64,000 nucleotides of DNA from an uncultured Colwellia sp. (lineage in GTDB: Bacteria; Pseudomonadota; Gammaproteobacteria; Enterobacterales; Alteromonadaceae): assembly GCA_913062815.1 (NCBI GenBank), contig CAJXWZ010000007.1, positions 1-64,000 on the forward strand, in the 5' to 3' direction. Made by a program: the position numbers and the translations under genes. The notes beneath the pieces were generated by a model, which was not told where the DNA came from, ran no database searches, and saw nothing but the letters and a program-made list of their open reading frames with translations. Positions 1-8,735 of this stretch are shown here, piece after piece (positions within the stretch are counted from its first letter, which is position 1; every line of letters begins with the position of its first letter).

Positions 1-68
1 AGTTAACTGAAACAAAATCTCATTCGTTTTGCTTCATTGCTACAGGCCTTGCCTGAAGCGAGATGCGC

Positions 69-96
69 ATTCTACGCGTCTCAGTTTTGATGTCAA
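69..96 (-). promoter_or_regulatory. Stable-RNA type promoter, edge-proximal copy
   Basis: Read on the minus strand there is a perfect -35 TTGACA (91-96), a 16-bp spacer and a -10 TAGAAT (69-74). A GC-rich discriminator GCGCATC follows and an A/T-rich tract resembling an UP element lies upstream (97-140). A 16-bp spacer with a GC-rich discriminator is the established pattern of stringently controlled rRNA and tRNA promoters. It fires leftward off the window, so I infer an rRNA or tRNA operon just outside the left edge. The RNA itself is not visible. Confidence 0.75.
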
Positions 97-251
97 CGTT
101 TTATTTATTTAATTTCAAATCATTTTAAACAATCTGAAAATTTCATTTTAAAACGTTAAGTTAAGCTTTTTGGTTTATAACCGAAGAGATAACTTATCAA
201 AACATCCACTTGGTTAAGCTATTTGCCTGAACCCCTTGGAACTGGTTGCGC

Positions 252-279
252 ATTGTAGAGAGTTTTTATTTCAGGTCAA
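252..279 (-). promoter_or_regulatory. Stable-RNA type promoter, distal copy
   Basis: On the minus strand: -35 TTGACC (274-279), a 16-bp spacer, -10 TACAAT (252-257), then discriminator GCGCAACC. It has the same architecture as the copy 183 bp further left. Together they form a tandem P1/P2 arrangement like that of rrn operons. An A/T-rich segment lies upstream (280-310). Confidence 0.7.
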
Positions 280-429
280 CACTTATTTTAACAAACTTAT
301 TCGTTTGTTCGAAAATCGTCCGTTATGTTTATTAACCGTCATGTTTGCTGAATTTTTAACTCAATCAAGTGAACAAGAGTATAGAAGGTGTTAAATAATA
401 AGCAAACAACTCAAACCAGTTAAAAAAAA

Positions 430-458
430 CTTATAGCATTTAATATTTCAGTTATAAT
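430..458 (+). promoter_or_regulatory. Promoter of the 6S RNA gene
   Basis: A consensus -10 TATAAT (453-458) ends six bases before the first paired base of the 6S RNA closing stem. The -35 region, 17 bp upstream (430-435, CTTATA), is weak. Position relative to the RNA is the main support. Confidence 0.6.
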
Positions 459-460
459 AG

Positions 461-646
461 ATTGGTCTTCTGGAGTGTTTGTGTGCGAACTACGTCCCTG
501 AGCCGATAAGTTTTACCTTAGGAAATTGACTCTTAGCTATTGTGCAAGCCCGGCTTGTATCGGGAAGCCTACGGTTAGCATAATATTTCCGCCCTGAACA
601 CACGGTGTTCAGGACTATTGTGAGCTGCGGCATTCTGGAAGTCCTT
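461..646 (+). ncRNA. ssrS: 6S RNA
   Basis: 6S RNA mimics an open promoter and sequesters sigma-70 RNA polymerase in stationary phase. The sequence keeps the conserved blocks of the enterobacterial RNA in order: the CCCTGAGCCGATA block near 495, GAAGCCTA near 565, a hairpin CCTGAACA-CACGG-TGTTCAGG near 592, and GAGCTGCGGCAT near 622. The closing stem pairs 464-477 with 631-644 over 14 positions with a single mismatch. Length near 180 nt is normal. Ends are approximate. In many gammaproteobacteria it sits between zapA and fau. Here neither is present: the next gene is a convergent MFS transporter, and leftward stable-RNA promoters lie on the other side. Confidence 0.92.
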
Positions 647-898
647 ATTCCTATTTATATACTAATCTCAAATTCTACTTTTCATCTAAGATTTTAAGAT
701 TAGCAAGTCTCAAGACTCCCTAATAACAGCTATGTTTCTGCATTAATTAATAATTGTTTGATTACATTCTTGGGTAACGTTAGCGAAAGAAAGGTGTTTT
801 CTACTAGATAATTATCTGACAACAGCAATGCAATTTAGCAACCTATATATAAGTATAGGCTGATTGAAATTGTTGTTTATATTGTCAATCACTAATGG

Positions 899-2182
899 TT
901 AGCTAGAGGAATTGGTTAATATTGTTTGCTCAAAACTGGGCCTTGGTAGCTTATCTAAAATTTGATACAGATAAATAACCAATAATGACAACACAGCACC
1001 AACCATAAACAGCCAAAAACCACCAAAATGATCTAAAAGCATGCCTCCTCCTAATGGTGCTAAAGCAAAACCTAATTCGTAAATGGAAGCTGCACCAAAA
1101 TACGCGCCACGCATATGCTTTGGTGCCAATCGATCAATATGAACATTCATCGTCGGAAACAATATTGCCTCAGCTAAGCTCATCACAATAATCGCGCCTA
1201 TCCAGCCCCAAAATAATGTCAGAGGGTTTAGTGCTAACCAAACTTGAGAGCATAAAAGTAGTACTAATCCTACCTGAATCCTTGCCACTAGTGAAAGATG
1301 AGCCATCATTCTCAATAAAATGAATTGCATTGTAATGATTACTAAAGCATTAGTTAAAATAAGTGAAGAAATTAGCTGCAATAGATCTGGAACTTTTTCT
1401 CGCGTTAAATACTGTATTAAGGAACTATCCATTTGTGCGTAGATAAACATGCAAAGAACGTTTGCAAAAATTAAACACTGGAACAGTTTATCTGCGGATA
1501 ATGTTGAAATAATTTGCTGTCGCGTTACTTTTTGTCTTATAAGAACAGTAGAATCATTTTCAACAACAGTATTACCTTTTTCAACGCTATAATTACGTTC
1601 ATGAGACTTAAACCCCCAATGCAGTAGTACCAGTAAAAAGGCAAAAGCAACTGCAGTAATGTTAAAACTGGATTGTTCGCCCGTTAGGCCAAGCCAAACA
1701 CCAAACATAGGTCCAATTGCACAGCCAACATTAACAATGAAGTATAACGATTGCATGGCAAGTTCACGCGTTTTAGTATCAGCAATGATGTCACCTATTA
1801 ATGCTGAAGTTAATGGGCGCCATAATGCTGTGGCAATAGAACACAAAGTAATAACAACTGCATAACCACTAATAGAGTCAACTCTTGCCAATAAAGCAAA
1901 TGAAAATATGTATAATATGCCACTAGCATACATTAACTTATTACGGCCAAAGCGATCTGATAATGCGCTACCAATAAAACTTACCAATACTGCAAGCACC
2001 GCCGCAGTTGATAAAATCAAGCCAACCTTAGTGGCTGATAAAGCAAATTTCTCATATAAGATAACCGCAAGAAAAGGCCAAACCATATAATAACTACCAC
2101 GGGTGATAAATGAGCCAAAAAGTAATATCCACATTAACGGCGGGAATTGCTTTAATTGCTGAAATGAGACCACACTATTCAC
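899..2182 (-). CDS. MFS transporter, drug-efflux-like (MdtH-like)
   Basis: Inner-membrane major facilitator superfamily permease, probably exporting a small molecule by proton antiport. It has 427 residues and about twelve hydrophobic segments. The loop 2-3 motif A is clear at residues 71-83 (GSALSDRFGRNKL), and a charged central loop near residues 195-225 separates the two halves. The start is GTG at 2182, preceded by AGGAGT four bases upstream. The nearest family resemblance is to the MdtH/YfcJ-like drug-efflux group, but the substrate cannot be read from sequence. It is a single gene, convergent with 6S RNA and divergent from metK. Confidence 0.8.
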   Translation of the reverse strand: MNSVVSFQQLKQFPPLMWILLFGSFITRGSYYMVWPFLAVILYEKFALSATKVGLILSTAAVLAVLVSFIGSALSDRFGRNKLMYASGILYIFSFALLARVDSISGYAVVITLCSIATALWRPLTSALIGDIIADTKTRELAMQSLYFIVNVGCAIGPMFGVWLGLTGEQSSFNITAVAFAFLLVLLHWGFKSHERNYSVEKGNTVVENDSTVLIRQKVTRQQIISTLSADKLFQCLIFANVLCMFIYAQMDSSLIQYLTREKVPDLLQLISSLILTNALVIITMQFILLRMMAHLSLVARIQVGLVLLLCSQVWLALNPLTLFWGWIGAIIVMSLAEAILFPTMNVHIDRLAPKHMRGAYFGAASIYELGFALAPLGGGMLLDHFGGFWLFMVGAVLSLLVIYLYQILDKLPRPSFEQTILTNSSS

Positions 2183-2320
2183 TAAAACTCCTTAAACTCA
2201 CTAGTAACATCTGCATACTAACAATCCCTATCTCTTATGCGAAACAAAAAATTGATAAAGATGAAACTGTAATCGCTGCAGCTTTGGCATTAATAACGGA
2301 AATGAACAAACTCCGATTTA

Positions 2321-2344
2321 AGCCATTTAGACGTCTAGGCGTAA
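2321..2344 (+). promoter_or_regulatory. MetJ operator (met boxes) upstream of metK
   Basis: A perfect met box AGACGTCT (2329-2336) is flanked directly by two degenerate 8-bp boxes: AGCCATTT (2321-2328) and AGGCGTAA (2337-2344), each matching 5 of 8. MetJ with SAM binds tandem 8-bp boxes cooperatively, so this predicts repression of metK by its own product. The array lies about 150 bp before the metK ATG, implying a long leader or a promoter just downstream (a TAGAAT at 2374-2379 could be its -10). The remainder of 2183-2494 holds no other gene I can support. Confidence 0.72.
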
Positions 2345-2494
2345 AAAAGCTAGAAAAGTAATCTTGATGGTAGTAGAATCAGCACCATATTGAATTTATA
2401 TCGATGTTTTCTATTTTTTCACGCGTTACTTTTGAATAAGGTATGTTTCAAAGCGTTGAATATTAAACGTTAAAGTACAAAATGCTGAGGATTT

Positions 2495-3682
2495 ATGTCT
2501 ACACACTTTTTCACTTCTGAATCTGTTTCTGAAGGTCATCCAGATAAAATAGCCGATCAAATTTCTGATGCGGTTTTAGATGCTATTATTGCCAAAGATA
2601 AATTTGCCCGTGTTGCCTGTGAAACTATGGTTAAAACTGGCGTAGCTATTATATCAGGTGAAGTAAGTACTGATGCATGGGTTGATTTAGAAACGATTAC
2701 CCGTAACGTAATCAGTGAAATTGGCTACACTTCATCAAATGTAGGCTTTGATGGTGAAACATGCGGCATAATGAACTTAATTGGTCAACAATCACCTGAA
2801 ATTGCGCAAGGTGTTGATCGAAGTAAACCAGAAGATCAAGGTGCTGGAGATCAAGGTTTAATGTTTGGTTATGCAACCAATGAAACCGAAACATTAATGC
2901 CAGCCCCCTTATACTATTCTCATCGCTTAGTTGAACGTCAAGCACAAGCTCGTCGTTCCGGCATTCTTCCTTGGTTACGACCAGATGCTAAATCACAAGT
3001 AACTTTTGTCTATGAAGATAATAAACCCGTCGCTATCGATACCGTTGTTTTATCAACTCAGCATGATCCTGAAATCCAGCAAGAAGATTTAGTTGATGCG
3101 GTGATGGAGAACATTATCAAGCATGTACTTCCTGCTGAGCTTTTAACTAAAGATACTAAATATCATATAAACCCTACTGGTCGCTTTGTCATTGGCGGCC
3201 CCGTTGGTGATTGTGGTTTAACTGGTCGTAAAATCATTGTCGATACCTACGGTGGCATGGCTCGCCATGGTGGTGGAGCATTCTCAGGTAAAGATCCATC
3301 CAAAGTAGATAGAAGTGCGGCATATGCAGGTCGTTATGTGGCAAAGAACATTGTTGCCGCGGGTATTGCTGAACGCTGCGAAATTCAAATTTCATATGCC
3401 ATTGGTGTGGCTGAGCCTACCTCTATCTCTGTCGATACCTTCGGTACAAGTAAAATAAGTGAAGCACGTTTAGTTGAGCTTGTTCGTGAACATTTTGATT
3501 TACGCCCATTTGGCATAACCAAAATGCTAGATTTGTTACATCCAATGTACCAACAAACAGCCGCATATGGTCACTTTGGCCGTGAACCTTATGAAATGAC
3601 AGTAGGTGATGACACCTTTACTGCATTTAGTTGGGAGAAAACCGATAAAGCGGATGATTTAAGAAAATCTGCCGGTATCTAA
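2495..3682 (+). CDS. metK: S-adenosylmethionine synthetase
   Basis: Makes S-adenosylmethionine from methionine and ATP in the cytoplasm, supplying the cell's methyl donor. It has 395 residues, the usual length, and is full. The family motifs are present: GHPDK at 15-19, GAGDQG at 117-122, and the glycine-rich P-loop GGGAFSGKD near 260. The ATG at 2495 follows a GAGGA ribosome site. It stands alone between a MetJ-type operator and a strong terminator. Identity is certain. Confidence 0.98.
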   Translation: MSTHFFTSESVSEGHPDKIADQISDAVLDAIIAKDKFARVACETMVKTGVAIISGEVSTDAWVDLETITRNVISEIGYTSSNVGFDGETCGIMNLIGQQSPEIAQGVDRSKPEDQGAGDQGLMFGYATNETETLMPAPLYYSHRLVERQAQARRSGILPWLRPDAKSQVTFVYEDNKPVAIDTVVLSTQHDPEIQQEDLVDAVMENIIKHVLPAELLTKDTKYHINPTGRFVIGGPVGDCGLTGRKIIVDTYGGMARHGGGAFSGKDPSKVDRSAAYAGRYVAKNIVAAGIAERCEIQISYAIGVAEPTSISVDTFGTSKISEARLVELVREHFDLRPFGITKMLDLLHPMYQQTAAYGHFGREPYEMTVGDDTFTAFSWEKTDKADDLRKSAGI

Positions 3683-3708
3683 TTTCAACCATTATTTAAG
3701 CGAATAGT

Positions 3709-3749
3709 AAAACCAGTATTCTTATCAAGATGCTGGTTTTTTTGTTTTT
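3709..3749 (+). terminator. Rho-independent terminator of metK
   Basis: Stem AAAACCAG.../...CTGGTTTT (3709-3718 with 3731-3740), a 12-nt loop and a following T-tract TTTTTTTGTTTTT. It ends the metK transcript 27 bp after the stop codon. Confidence 0.85.
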
Positions 3750-3841
3750 AGCAAATAGTTAGCTAATAACATTGTTTTTTCACTCCACTGCCCTTATCTT
3801 TTTAGTACCTAAAATAAACCTCACTAGCCTTACTCAGTAAT

Positions 3842-4588
3842 ATGTCGAAAACACGTATTTATCAAAACAGTCCATTTATTGTAAATGAAATAATGAAATT
3901 ATCTGATGATGCCTTTGGTCATGTAGTCAGAGTATTACGCCTAACTGTTGGTGAAACGTTGACTCTATTTAATGGTCATGAAACAAATCAATACGTAGCC
4001 GAGTTGGTAGAAGTAAAAAAGAAATACGCGAATGTTAAAATAATAAACCAAATATCAATTAAGAATGAATCGCCTTTAAATATTCATTTAGGCCAAGGAA
4101 TTTCTCGAGGTGATCGCATGGATTTCACTTTGCAAAAATCTGTCGAACTTGGCGTAAATACCATAACACCTTTATTCACTGAGCGTTGTGGAGTGAAGTT
4201 GTCTCCAGAGCGTTTAGCTAAAAAACGTGAGCAATGGCAAAAAATAGTTATCAGTGCATGTGAACAAAGTGGTCGTTGTATTGTACCTGAAGTAAAAGAA
4301 CCAGTGCTGTTACAAGATTGGTTGGAAGAAGAAAGCAGTGCCTTAAAATTGAATTTACATCCAAAAGCTGAACATTCTATTATGACGCTCCCTATTGAAA
4401 GAGCGGAAAGCAGTCAGTGCGTTAGATTATTAATAGGTCCAGAAGGCGGATTAAGTGACGAGGAAATTACTCAAGCAAATAAGGCCAATTTTAATGATAT
4501 TTTGTTAGGTCCCAGAGTACTAAGAACTGAAACCGCAGCCCTTACGGCGATAACAGCATTGCAATGTAGGTTTGGCGATTTAGCTTAA
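3842..4588 (+). CDS. rsmE: 16S rRNA m3U1498 methyltransferase
   Basis: SPOUT-family enzyme that methylates N3 of U1498 in 16S rRNA using SAM. It has 248 residues, the family norm being about 243. The N-terminal PUA-like part carries DAFGHVVRVLRL. The C-terminal knot has GPEGG (about 199-203) and LGPRVLRTETAALTA, which form the SAM-binding trefoil. It starts the rsmE-gshB-yqgE-ruvX cluster with 41 bp to gshB. It follows metK but lies beyond that gene's terminator. Confidence 0.95.
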   Translation: MSKTRIYQNSPFIVNEIMKLSDDAFGHVVRVLRLTVGETLTLFNGHETNQYVAELVEVKKKYANVKIINQISIKNESPLNIHLGQGISRGDRMDFTLQKSVELGVNTITPLFTERCGVKLSPERLAKKREQWQKIVISACEQSGRCIVPEVKEPVLLQDWLEEESSALKLNLHPKAEHSIMTLPIERAESSQCVRLLIGPEGGLSDEEITQANKANFNDILLGPRVLRTETAALTAITALQCRFGDLA

Positions 4589-4629
4589 CGGTAAACTAGC
4601 GAATTAAAATAATATAAATGGAAGCAACA

Positions 4630-5589
4630 ATGACAACATCATCTATTAAACTTGGGATCGTTATGGATCCTATCAGCGAAGTAAAAGTCGCCAAAGATTC
4701 TTCCATGGCAATGATGCTTGAAGCACAAAAACGTGGTTATGAAATCTACTATATGGAAATGCAAGACTTGTATCTTGCTCAAGGTCAAGCGAGGGCAAAT
4801 ACGCAAAAAGTTAAAGTTTTTGACGATGCTAATCATTGGTATGAACTATCAGATCAACAAGACATAGCGCTTAGTGAGCTGGATGCTATTTTGATGCGTA
4901 AAGATCCTCCGTTTGATACCGAATATATTTACGCAACTTACATGCTTGAGCGTGCCGAAATTGAAGGTACCTTAATCGTAAATAAACCACAAAGCTTACG
5001 AGATTGTAACGAAAAGTTATTTACCGCTTGGTTTGCGGAGTTAACGCCCAGAACGTTAGTTACTCGAAATGACACCCAGATACGTGCTTTTCATCAGGAG
5101 TTAAAAGATATTATTATCAAACCTCTTGATGGCATGGGGGGCTCTTCAATCTTTCGCATCAAAGAAAATGATGCAAATGTTGGAGTGATTATTGAAACGT
5201 TGACAAATCACGGCCAACAATACGCTATGGTGCAAGAGTATATGCCAGAAATTGTTGATGGTGATAAACGTATTCTTATTGTTAACGGTGAGCCAATGCC
5301 ATATTGTTTAGCGCGTATTCCTGCTATGGGTGAGACGCGGGGTAATTTAGCTGCTGGTGGTCGAGGTGTCGCAAGGCCACTTAGCCCGAGTGACAAATTA
5401 ATTGCCGAAACTATTGCGCCTGAACTAAAAAAACGTGGCTTGTACTTTGTTGGTTTAGATATTATCGGCGATAAAGTTACTGAAATAAATGTAACGAGCC
5501 CAACTTGTATTCGTGAAATTGAGGCAGCTTATCCTATTAATATTAGTGGTAAGTTAATGGATGCAATTGAAGAAAATATAAAGAAGTAA
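4630..5589 (+). CDS. gshB: Glutathione synthetase
   Basis: ATP-grasp ligase joining gamma-glutamylcysteine and glycine, the last step of glutathione synthesis. I place the start at ATG 4630, not the in-frame ATG 4618: GGAAG at 4620-4624 sits five bases before 4630, and the protein then begins MTTSSIKLGIVMDPI, close to the usual MIKLGIVMDPI. The product is 319 residues. The segment IIKPLDGMGGSSIFRI and the C-terminal EINVTSPTCIREIE belong to the ATP-grasp core. It is followed by yqgE 21 bp later, a conserved pairing. Confidence 0.96.
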   Translation: MTTSSIKLGIVMDPISEVKVAKDSSMAMMLEAQKRGYEIYYMEMQDLYLAQGQARANTQKVKVFDDANHWYELSDQQDIALSELDAILMRKDPPFDTEYIYATYMLERAEIEGTLIVNKPQSLRDCNEKLFTAWFAELTPRTLVTRNDTQIRAFHQELKDIIIKPLDGMGGSSIFRIKENDANVGVIIETLTNHGQQYAMVQEYMPEIVDGDKRILIVNGEPMPYCLARIPAMGETRGNLAAGGRGVARPLSPSDKLIAETIAPELKKRGLYFVGLDIIGDKVTEINVTSPTCIREIEAAYPINISGKLMDAIEENIKK

Positions 5590-5610
5590 CTCTACTTTTA
5601 AGGTAAATAA

Positions 5611-6258
5611 ATGCAAAGTTTAGAGAATCAGTTTTTAATTGCCATGCCCTCTTTAGGTGACGATTACTTTAATAAAACCGTCACCTATATTTGCGAGCAT
5701 AATGATGAAGGTGCTATGGGGTTAATTATCAATATGCCGGTCAATATCACCTTGCATGATTTATTAAAACAAATAGAAGAGAATGACAAGGAAGATAACA
5801 AAACAAAAGCTGATGACCAAAATGGAGATGAATCACCCAAGCCCGAGCAAGAAAAGTCTTCCAATGCCGTTAAAGGGTTTGAGTTAAATAACAGTTTGGA
5901 GCAGCTAGTGCTTTCCGGTGGCCCTATTTCGCAAAACCGTGGCTTTGTTTTACACCGTACTCAAGCTGGGTGGAAAAGTTCTTTAGCATTGAGCGATGAC
6001 ATTATGATTACCACGTCGAAAGATATCTTAATTGCCTTAGGAACCGAAAAAGCACCTGAGCAATATATGGTTACACTAGGGTACGCTGGTTGGGGGCCAG
6101 GTCAACTTGAAGCAGAATTGACAGCCAACTCTTGGCTAACGATTGATGCTGATAGTGATATCTTGTTTAACACCCCGATAGAGCAGCGCTGGCAAAAAGC
6201 CACGGAAAAGCTTGGTATCGACATAGCCCATTTATCATCAGATATTGGCCATGCATAA
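5611..6258 (+). CDS. yqgE: YqgE/AlgH family protein with an acidic insertion
   Basis: UPF0301 (AlgH) family protein of unclear biochemical role, almost always encoded beside ruvX. N-terminal FLIAMPSLGDDYFNKTVTYICEHN and the later GGPISQNRGFVLH and ALGYAGWGPGQLE are family signatures. At 215 residues it is about 28 longer than the E. coli protein. The extra length is a hydrophilic segment rich in D, E, K, N and S at about residues 57-90, placed before the LSGGP motif. It lies 21 bp from both gshB and ruvX, so one transcript is likely. Confidence 0.93.
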   Translation: MQSLENQFLIAMPSLGDDYFNKTVTYICEHNDEGAMGLIINMPVNITLHDLLKQIEENDKEDNKTKADDQNGDESPKPEQEKSSNAVKGFELNNSLEQLVLSGGPISQNRGFVLHRTQAGWKSSLALSDDIMITTSKDILIALGTEKAPEQYMVTLGYAGWGPGQLEAELTANSWLTIDADSDILFNTPIEQRWQKATEKLGIDIAHLSSDIGHA

Positions 6259-6279
6259 ACTATATTCAAGGCTATCTAA

Positions 6280-6726
6280 GTGACTAAAAATGACAGTTCA
6301 ACCATAGGTCAGCGCACCATTATTGGTTTTGACTTTGGTAAAAAGTATATTGGGGTCGCTGTAGGTCAAGAAATTACAGGCAGTGCCTCACCATTAGGCT
6401 CTATAAAAGCGACAGATGGTATTCCAAATTGGGAACAATTAGGCGCCTACCTAAAAGAGTGGCAACCTGATGTGATTGTTGTAGGATTGCCTTTAAATAT
6501 GGATGGCAGTGAACAACAGCTCACTAAAGATGCTAGAAAATTTGGTAATCGTATTGCCGGACGCTTTGGCCTAAAAGTTGATTTTCAAGATGAGAGATTA
6601 ACCACAGCCGATGCCAAAGCGCAGCTATTTTCTCGGGGCGGCTATAAAAACTTGAAAAAGGATAATATCGATGCCGAATCCGCACGGCTAATTATCGAAA
6701 GTTATTTTGAACAAAGTTATCAATAG
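6280..6726 (+). CDS. ruvX: Holliday junction resolvase-like pre-16S rRNA nuclease
   Basis: YqgF-family RNase H-fold nuclease, implicated in final processing of the 16S rRNA 5' end. It has 148 residues. Visible motifs are the first acidic strand [15 protein letters not shown] (about 15-29), [10 protein letters not shown], the catalytic DERLTT, and IDAESA near the C terminus. The start is a GTG at 6280; an internal start is possible because the first ten residues are not conserved. It is the last gene of the rsmE-gshB-yqgE-ruvX run. Confidence 0.94.
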   Translation: MTKNDSSTIGQRTIIGFDFGKKYIGVAVGQEITGSASPLGSIKATDGIPNWEQLGAYLKEWQPDVIVVGLPLNMDGSEQQLTKDARKFGNRIAGRFGLKVDFQDERLTTADAKAQLFSRGGYKNLKKDNIDAESARLIIESYFEQSYQ

Positions 6727-6759
6727 CCCTTTATTTAGCAATCACGTTACGTTCAAACC

Positions 6760-7716
6760 ATGAATATACTTTCTATTATTTCACCACTCATTACGGTGGC
6801 TTTGCTTGGCTATTTTTGTACAAGGACAAAATGGCTAAGTAAAATTCAGCTGGACGCTTTAAGTAAATTTACGTTTTCAATTAGCATTCCTGCTTTTTTG
6901 TTTTATCAAATGGCGAAAGCTGACTTTAGTGAGCAAGTAAGTCCGCAACTGTTTGCTGCTTTTTATTTTCCTGTACTCACTTGCTATTCTTTGGCTTGGC
7001 TTATTAATTTTTTCTTTTTCCAAAATAACCCCGTTAAAAACTCGAACACAAATACCCATAACAACAGTGCTGCTTCTGCTGTTTTTGCTTTAGGTGCCAG
7101 CTATTCGAACACTATTATTGTAGGCTTGCCTGTGCTGCTTGCTGCCTTAGGAGAGCAAGTTATAGGCATTATTTTCTTAATTGTCACTTTTCACAGCGCT
7201 ATGCTTTTCGCTTTAACAGGCGCTATTGCAGCGAAAAGTAGTTTACAAAAGTTTAATTGGTTTACTTTCATTAAACAAACAATCAACAATCCGCTTATTA
7301 TCAGTATATTATCTGGGTTAATTGTCAATATATCTGGATTAACATTGCCTGTTTTTTTACAAAACAGTTTGGCTTTAATATCAAAGCCTGCGATAGCATT
7401 AGCACTATTTATTCTCGGTGCTTCTTTAGCATTTTATCAGGTAAGGAAAACCATAACCTTCATTACTATAGCCAGTTTAGCTAAACTAATTTTGTTACCT
7501 AGTTTGGTCTATTTTAGCAGCCATTATATTTTTGAGCTTGATGATTTTATCATTACCGTTTTAGTTATTTTAAGTGCCTGCCCTACCGGTGTTAATGCCT
7601 ACTTAATTGCTGTCAACCATCAACAACACCAAGAAACAGTCGCTGGCACTGTAGTGGTCAGTACACTATTTAGCATGCTGACAATTCCTTTATGGTTAAG
7701 CTTTATCTATGCTTAA
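6760..7716 (+). CDS. AEC family transporter (auxin efflux carrier/malate permease type)
   Basis: Inner-membrane carrier of the AEC family, whose bacterial members move organic acids or related anions. It has 318 residues and about ten hydrophobic helices in two similar halves: the first opening ISPLITVALLGYFCTRTKWL, the second beginning near residue 170. NTIIVGLPVLLAALGE and SACPTGVNAYLIA match family-conserved helices. The gene starts 33 bp after ruvX and may be co-transcribed. Its final codons form one arm of the shared terminator. Substrate unknown. Confidence 0.85.
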   Translation: MNILSIISPLITVALLGYFCTRTKWLSKIQLDALSKFTFSISIPAFLFYQMAKADFSEQVSPQLFAAFYFPVLTCYSLAWLINFFFFQNNPVKNSNTNTHNNSAASAVFALGASYSNTIIVGLPVLLAALGEQVIGIIFLIVTFHSAMLFALTGAIAAKSSLQKFNWFTFIKQTINNPLIISILSGLIVNISGLTLPVFLQNSLALISKPAIALALFILGASLAFYQVRKTITFITIASLAKLILLPSLVYFSSHYIFELDDFIITVLVILSACPTGVNAYLIAVNHQQHQETVAGTVVVSTLFSMLTIPLWLSFIYA

Positions 7717-7733
7717 ACATAGATAAAGCTTAA
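7696..7733. terminator. Bidirectional terminator overlapping two stop codons
   Basis: A 16-bp perfect inverted repeat (7696-7711 with 7718-7733) has a 6-nt loop. The left arm is coding sequence for the last residues of the AEC carrier, whose stop lies in the loop. The stop of the convergent LysR gene (7730-7732) lies in the right arm. The A/T-rich bases outside the arms would serve both directions. Confidence 0.7.
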
Positions 7734-8644
7734 TAATTAGGCATCTTTTGTGTTAGTACATCAATAAAGCATCTTACCTTGGGAGATAAGTGCTTTCTGC
7801 TCGGGTAAATAGCGTAAACACTTACCTCTTGTTCAAGGTATTCAGAAAATAATATTTCCAGTTTGCCACCATCGAGTTCTGATTGCATGGTAAATGCAGG
7901 TAATCGACAAATACCTTGCCCTGCCATTACCATAGCAAGCTCCATTTGCGAACTATTACAAAGCACTTTGCTATGCACATCAATAAAAGTGTTTTTTCCA
8001 TTACTATCTTGATATTGCCAACGATTAGGGGTTTTTAAATTGCTATAGCAAATACACTGATGATCTTTTAATTCTTCAGGAGTTTTAGGTCTACCCCATC
8101 GTTTTAAATAACTTTTAGTCGCAACGGTTTGAATCTTACTACTATAAATCTTACGGCAAATTAAACTAGACTCCTCAAGTTGCGTAGTAGCTCTGATCAC
8201 TAAATCAAAGCCGTCTTGAATTAAATCTACGTGCCGGTCATTTATGTCTAATTCTAATTGCACTTCAGGATATAAATGTAGATATTCAGCTAAAACATCT
8301 TGCATATAACCATGAGCAAAAGACGCAGGACAACTGAGCCTAAATATACCTTTAGGTGAAATGTTACTTTGATGAAGTAAAGACTGAGCGTCTTGAGCAT
8401 CAAAAACCATTTGTTGGCATTGCTCAAAATAGCGTTTTCCTTCAGGCGTTAAACTTAATGTTCTAGTTGTTCTATTTAATAATCGAACACCTAAGCGCAT
8501 TTCAAGTTTATTGATTTCTTTGCTTATATAAGAGGAGGAATGCCCTGTAGACTCTGCAGCAGCGGTGAAACTGCCACAAGTAATAACTTGGGTAAAAATA
8601 ACAACGCCGTCAAAAAGATTTGTGGATTTAGCATTAGTGGTCAT
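7730..8644 (-). CDS. LysR-family transcriptional regulator
   Basis: DNA-binding regulator of 304 residues. The N-terminal winged HTH covers about residues 10-68 (GSFTAAAESTGHSSSYISKEINKLEMRLG, split here by its helices), followed by a periplasmic-binding-like effector domain. It belongs to the AaeR/DsdC-like LTTR branch with LLNRTTRTLSLTPEG. It is transcribed divergently from a flavin reductase across 91 bp, the classic LTTR arrangement, so that reductase is the likely target. The effector is unknown. Confidence 0.88.
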   Translation of the reverse strand: MTTNAKSTNLFDGVVIFTQVITCGSFTAAAESTGHSSSYISKEINKLEMRLGVRLLNRTTRTLSLTPEGKRYFEQCQQMVFDAQDAQSLLHQSNISPKGIFRLSCPASFAHGYMQDVLAEYLHLYPEVQLELDINDRHVDLIQDGFDLVIRATTQLEESSLICRKIYSSKIQTVATKSYLKRWGRPKTPEELKDHQCICYSNLKTPNRWQYQDSNGKNTFIDVHSKVLCNSSQMELAMVMAGQGICRLPAFTMQSELDGGKLEILFSEYLEQEVSVYAIYPSRKHLSPKVRCFIDVLTQKMPNY

Positions 8645-8673
8645 TTGGAAATAGTCTTATTCATTATGAGTTA

Positions 8674-8702
8674 TTAATCACATATACAATTGAATGTATA
8701 AT
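8674..8702 (+). promoter_or_regulatory. Promoter and possible LysR site before the flavin reductase
   Basis: A consensus -10 TATAAT (8697-8702) has a weak -35 TTAATC (8674-8679) at 17 bp. A short dyad ATACA-ATTGAA-TGTAT (8684-8699) overlaps the -10 and could be the LTTR contact. The dyad is inference. Confidence 0.45.
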
Positions 8703-8735
8703 AACTTTTATCAACTTGTCAAAGGAAGTTATCTT

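Noticed and set aside
2110-2361. An 83-codon plus-strand ORF ending just before metK
   Set aside because: Its first third is antisense to the MFS gene and the last part overlaps the MetJ box array. No start or RBS supports a separate gene.
2345-2494. Possible SAM riboswitch in the metK leader
   Set aside because: No SAM-I, SAM-II or SAM-V like core was recognisable. The MetJ operator explains regulation.
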